Below are positions 62,034 to 64,000 of a stretch of 64,000 nt of DNA, one piece after another. The stretch spans positions 1-64,000 of the forward strand of contig NZ_JARXVM010000014.1 in assembly GCF_029892285.1 (NCBI RefSeq), written 5' to 3'. How positions within the stretch are numbered: the first letter of the stretch is position 1; each line of letters begins with the position of its first letter. Source of the stretch: Rhizobium sp. SG_E_25_P2 (GTDB lineage Bacteria; Pseudomonadota; Alphaproteobacteria; Rhizobiales; Rhizobiaceae). Below the pieces are notes generated by a model. That model saw nothing but the letters and a program-made list of their open reading frames with translations, was not told the origin of the DNA and ran no database searches. The position numbers were made by a program, and so were the translations under genes.

Positions 62034-62281
62034 CCGTCATCTCCCGTGTTCTCAGCAGCATATAGGCTTTATTCCCGCGATTATTAGGCGCGGCCGGGTC
62101 AGTAACGCGCGGAATGGATTTTTGATCATTATCATTTGCGTTCGCGCCGCAAAATCGCCTTTACCGCAGCGCAATATCCCTATTATAGTACTATAATTCA
62201 TCATCGGACGGCCTGAATCGCCTGCGCCGCTCCCATTCTCGATATCCCGGCTTTCCGAGCCCTTTCAGACGGATCTTCACC

Positions 62282-63499
62282 GTGAGCAACGCTGTTTGCA
62301 CCGATACGACTGCAATTCCCGAAGAAGCCGCGGCGTTGACGCGTTTTCAGATCGCATTGGTGATCCTGGCGCTCGCCTGCGGCGGCTTCGGCATCGGCAC
62401 CGGCGAATTCGCCATCATGGGCTTGTTGCCCGATTTGGCCCGCACTTTCGCGGTGACGACACCGGAAGCCGGTTACGTGATCAGCGCCTATGCGCTGGGC
62501 GTGGTGATCGGCGCGCCGCTGATCGCCATTCTCGGCGCTAAATCCTCGCGTCGGTCATTGCTGCTGGTGCTGATGAGCGTCTTCGCCGCCGGCAATCTCG
62601 CCAGCGCGATTGCCCCTGATTTCTGGAGCTTCACGGCGCTCCGCTTTCTCACGGGCCTGCCGCATGGCGCCTATTTCGGCGTCTCGGCGCTGGTCGCGGC
62701 CTCGCTGGTGCCCCTCTATATGCGCGCTCGCGCCGTTGGCTACGTGATGCTTGGCCTGACGGTGGCGACGCTGGCCGGCACGCCTGTCATGGCGCTGTTC
62801 GGTCAATATCTCTCCTGGCGCGTGCTGTTCTTCGCCGTCGGCGGCATCGGCGCGCTGACCGTCACTCTGATCTGGCTTTACCTGCCGCGCGACAAACCGG
62901 CCCATGGCGCGAGTGTGGCGCGTGAACTGATCGCCTTTACCCATCCGCAGGTGCTTCTGACCCTGACGCTGGCCGCCACCGGCTTCGGCGGCATGTTCTC
63001 GATCTTCAGCTATATCGCCGGCACCGCGACGGAAGTCGCGCTAATGCCCGCCACGATGATTCCGGTGATCATGGTGCTGTTCGGCGTCGGCATGAATGTC
63101 GGCAATGTCGTTGGCTCCAAACTCGCCGACATGTCGCTGATGGGCACGATCGGCGGCATGCTGGTGTTCAATGTCATCGTCATGACCATTTTCGGCCTGA
63201 CGGCCGCCAATCCCTATTTGCTCTGCCTGTCGGTGTTCCTGATCGGATGCACCTTCGCCGCCGGCCCCGCCGTGCAGACGCGCCTGATGGATGTCGCCGC
63301 CGACGGCCAGACTTTGGCCGCCGCCTCGATGCATTCGGCCTTCAATGTCGCCAATGCGCTGGGCGCCTGGCTCGGCGGTCTGGTGATCGCCTATGGCTAC
63401 GGCTATGCCGCCACCGGCTATGTCGGCGCCATCCTGTCCTTTTTCGGCCTGTTCGTGTTCGGCGCGTCCTGGCTTCTGGAAAAGCGGGCGGCGCGCTAA
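62282..63499 (+). CDS. MFS exporter, DHA1 (AraJ/YdhP-like) family
   Basis: 405 residues, GTG start at 62282. Twelve membrane segments. GIGTGEFAIMGLLPDLARTF is the start typical of the AraJ/NepI-like drug-proton antiporter subgroup, with GAPLIAILGAKSSRRSLL as motif A variant. Probably exports small metabolites or drugs. Neighbouring Lrp/AsnC gene converges on it. Confidence 0.9.
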   Translation: MSNAVCTDTTAIPEEAAALTRFQIALVILALACGGFGIGTGEFAIMGLLPDLARTFAVTTPEAGYVISAYALGVVIGAPLIAILGAKSSRRSLLLVLMSVFAAGNLASAIAPDFWSFTALRFLTGLPHGAYFGVSALVAASLVPLYMRARAVGYVMLGLTVATLAGTPVMALFGQYLSWRVLFFAVGGIGALTVTLIWLYLPRDKPAHGASVARELIAFTHPQVLLTLTLAATGFGGMFSIFSYIAGTATEVALMPATMIPVIMVLFGVGMNVGNVVGSKLADMSLMGTIGGMLVFNVIVMTIFGLTAANPYLLCLSVFLIGCTFAAGPAVQTRLMDVAADGQTLAAASMHSAFNVANALGAWLGGLVIAYGYGYAATGYVGAILSFFGLFVFGASWLLEKRAAR

Positions 63500-63508
63500 C
63501 GCGCCGTC

Positions 63509-63979
63509 TCATACGATCGGCAGTTTCAGCGGTCCGTTCGCCTTGACCGTGCGGATCGCAAAATTGGACCTGATGTCGGTGACCTCGGGAAGCGTCAGAA
63601 GCTTCTCGGTCAGCAGCCGTTCATAAGCGGCCAGATCCTCCACCACGACCTCTGCCAGAAAATCCGCCTCGCCCGAGATCATGTGGCAGGCGACGACTTC
63701 AGGCAGCGCCAGAAGCGCATCCTGCAGATTGCCGGCGTTCTCGCGGCTGTGGCGGATCACCTTGAAGAACACGAACACCGTCAGTTCGAGCCCGATATTG
63801 CGCCGGTCGACATCCGCCCTGTAACCGCGGATCACGCCGGCTTTTTCCAGAGCGCGGATGCGCCTGAGACAGGGCGACGGCGAGAGATTGACGCGCGCGG
63901 CGATATCGACATTGCTCATGCGCGCATCCTCCTGCAGCGCATCGATGATCGCGAGATCGAATTCATCCAGTTTTGGCAT
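63509..63979 (-). CDS. Lrp/AsnC-family transcriptional regulator
   Basis: 156 residues. N-terminal winged helix (LDEFDLAIIDALQEDARMSNVDIAARVNLSPSPCLRRIRALEKAGVIRGY) and RAM ligand-binding domain (ELTVFVFFKV...VVACHMISGEADFLAEVVVEDLAAYERLLTEKL). A feast/famine regulator responding to an amino acid; target unknown. Confidence 0.93.
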   Translation of the reverse strand: MPKLDEFDLAIIDALQEDARMSNVDIAARVNLSPSPCLRRIRALEKAGVIRGYRADVDRRNIGLELTVFVFFKVIRHSRENAGNLQDALLALPEVVACHMISGEADFLAEVVVEDLAAYERLLTEKLLTLPEVTDIRSNFAIRTVKANGPLKLPIV

Positions 63980-64000
63980 TACTCACCATTTCATTGTCAT

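Overview
The window reads as the chromosome of an alphaproteobacterium of the order Hyphomicrobiales (rhizobia/Brucella-like). Supporting signs are a Porin_2/Omp2b-type porin, a GTTC-N7-GTTC LexA box in front of an imuA-imuB-dnaE2 mutagenesis cassette, a cyanide-insensitive type cydAB pair with a DUF2474 small subunit, an RpiR-controlled inositol (iol) operon, and high-GC, strongly third-position-biased coding. I cannot name the genus.

Region 1 (1-1973) holds the porin on the minus strand and an intact tRNA-Ser(GCU). Region 2 (1957-20259) is an 18.3-kb integrated element bounded by a 19-bp direct repeat that copies the 3' end of the tRNA. It carries a tyrosine integrase beside attL, then an almost gap-free plus-strand operon: portal, a 48-residue protein, a GTA-gp10-type tail chaperone, a fused prohead protease/major capsid protein, a second chaperone-like protein, HNH nuclease, a protein with three helix-turn-helix-like repeats, four head-tail joining proteins, TerS, TerL and a tape-measure protein with a muramidase-like insert. 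A structured non-coding stretch, a cluster of small unknown genes and an AIPR-family abortive-infection gene follow. I find no tail tube, distal tail, baseplate, fibre, lysis, replication or repressor gene. The element looks like a compact capsid- and packaging-encoding unit that would need a helper for infectious particles, so it is either a satellite-type element or an unusually reduced prophage.

Region 3 (20260-29312) is ordinary chromosome: AI-2E family exporter, GAF-GGDEF-EAL protein, ChaA-type cation/proton antiporter, SelO, a small conserved protein, and cydA-cydB-DUF2474 on the minus strand. Region 4 (29313-43245) is a patchwork. It contains an AT-rich AAA/TOPRIM (OLD-like) gene, a 407-bp dnaE2 3'-end fragment that repeats the end of the intact dnaE2 about 3.1 kb away, a GlxA-type regulator, an RTX-type protein, the imuA-imuB-dnaE2 operon, a GNAT/DUF1778 toxin-antitoxin pair, an MgtC-type membrane protein and a second RTX protein.

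Region 5 (43330-46773) is a large exported caspase-like protein with duplicated Sel1/peptidoglycan-binding-like modules. Region 6 (46893-53572) is the iol operon (rpiR/iolR-iolC-iolD-iolE-iolB) with three matching operator-like sites. Region 7 (53574-64000) holds a Phd/VapC pair, two PilZ-like proteins, a HisC-type aminotransferase, a small Sel1 protein, a DUF2147 protein, a glutathione transferase, AMP nucleosidase with an overlapping methyltransferase, a lipid kinase, an MFS exporter and an Lrp/AsnC regulator.
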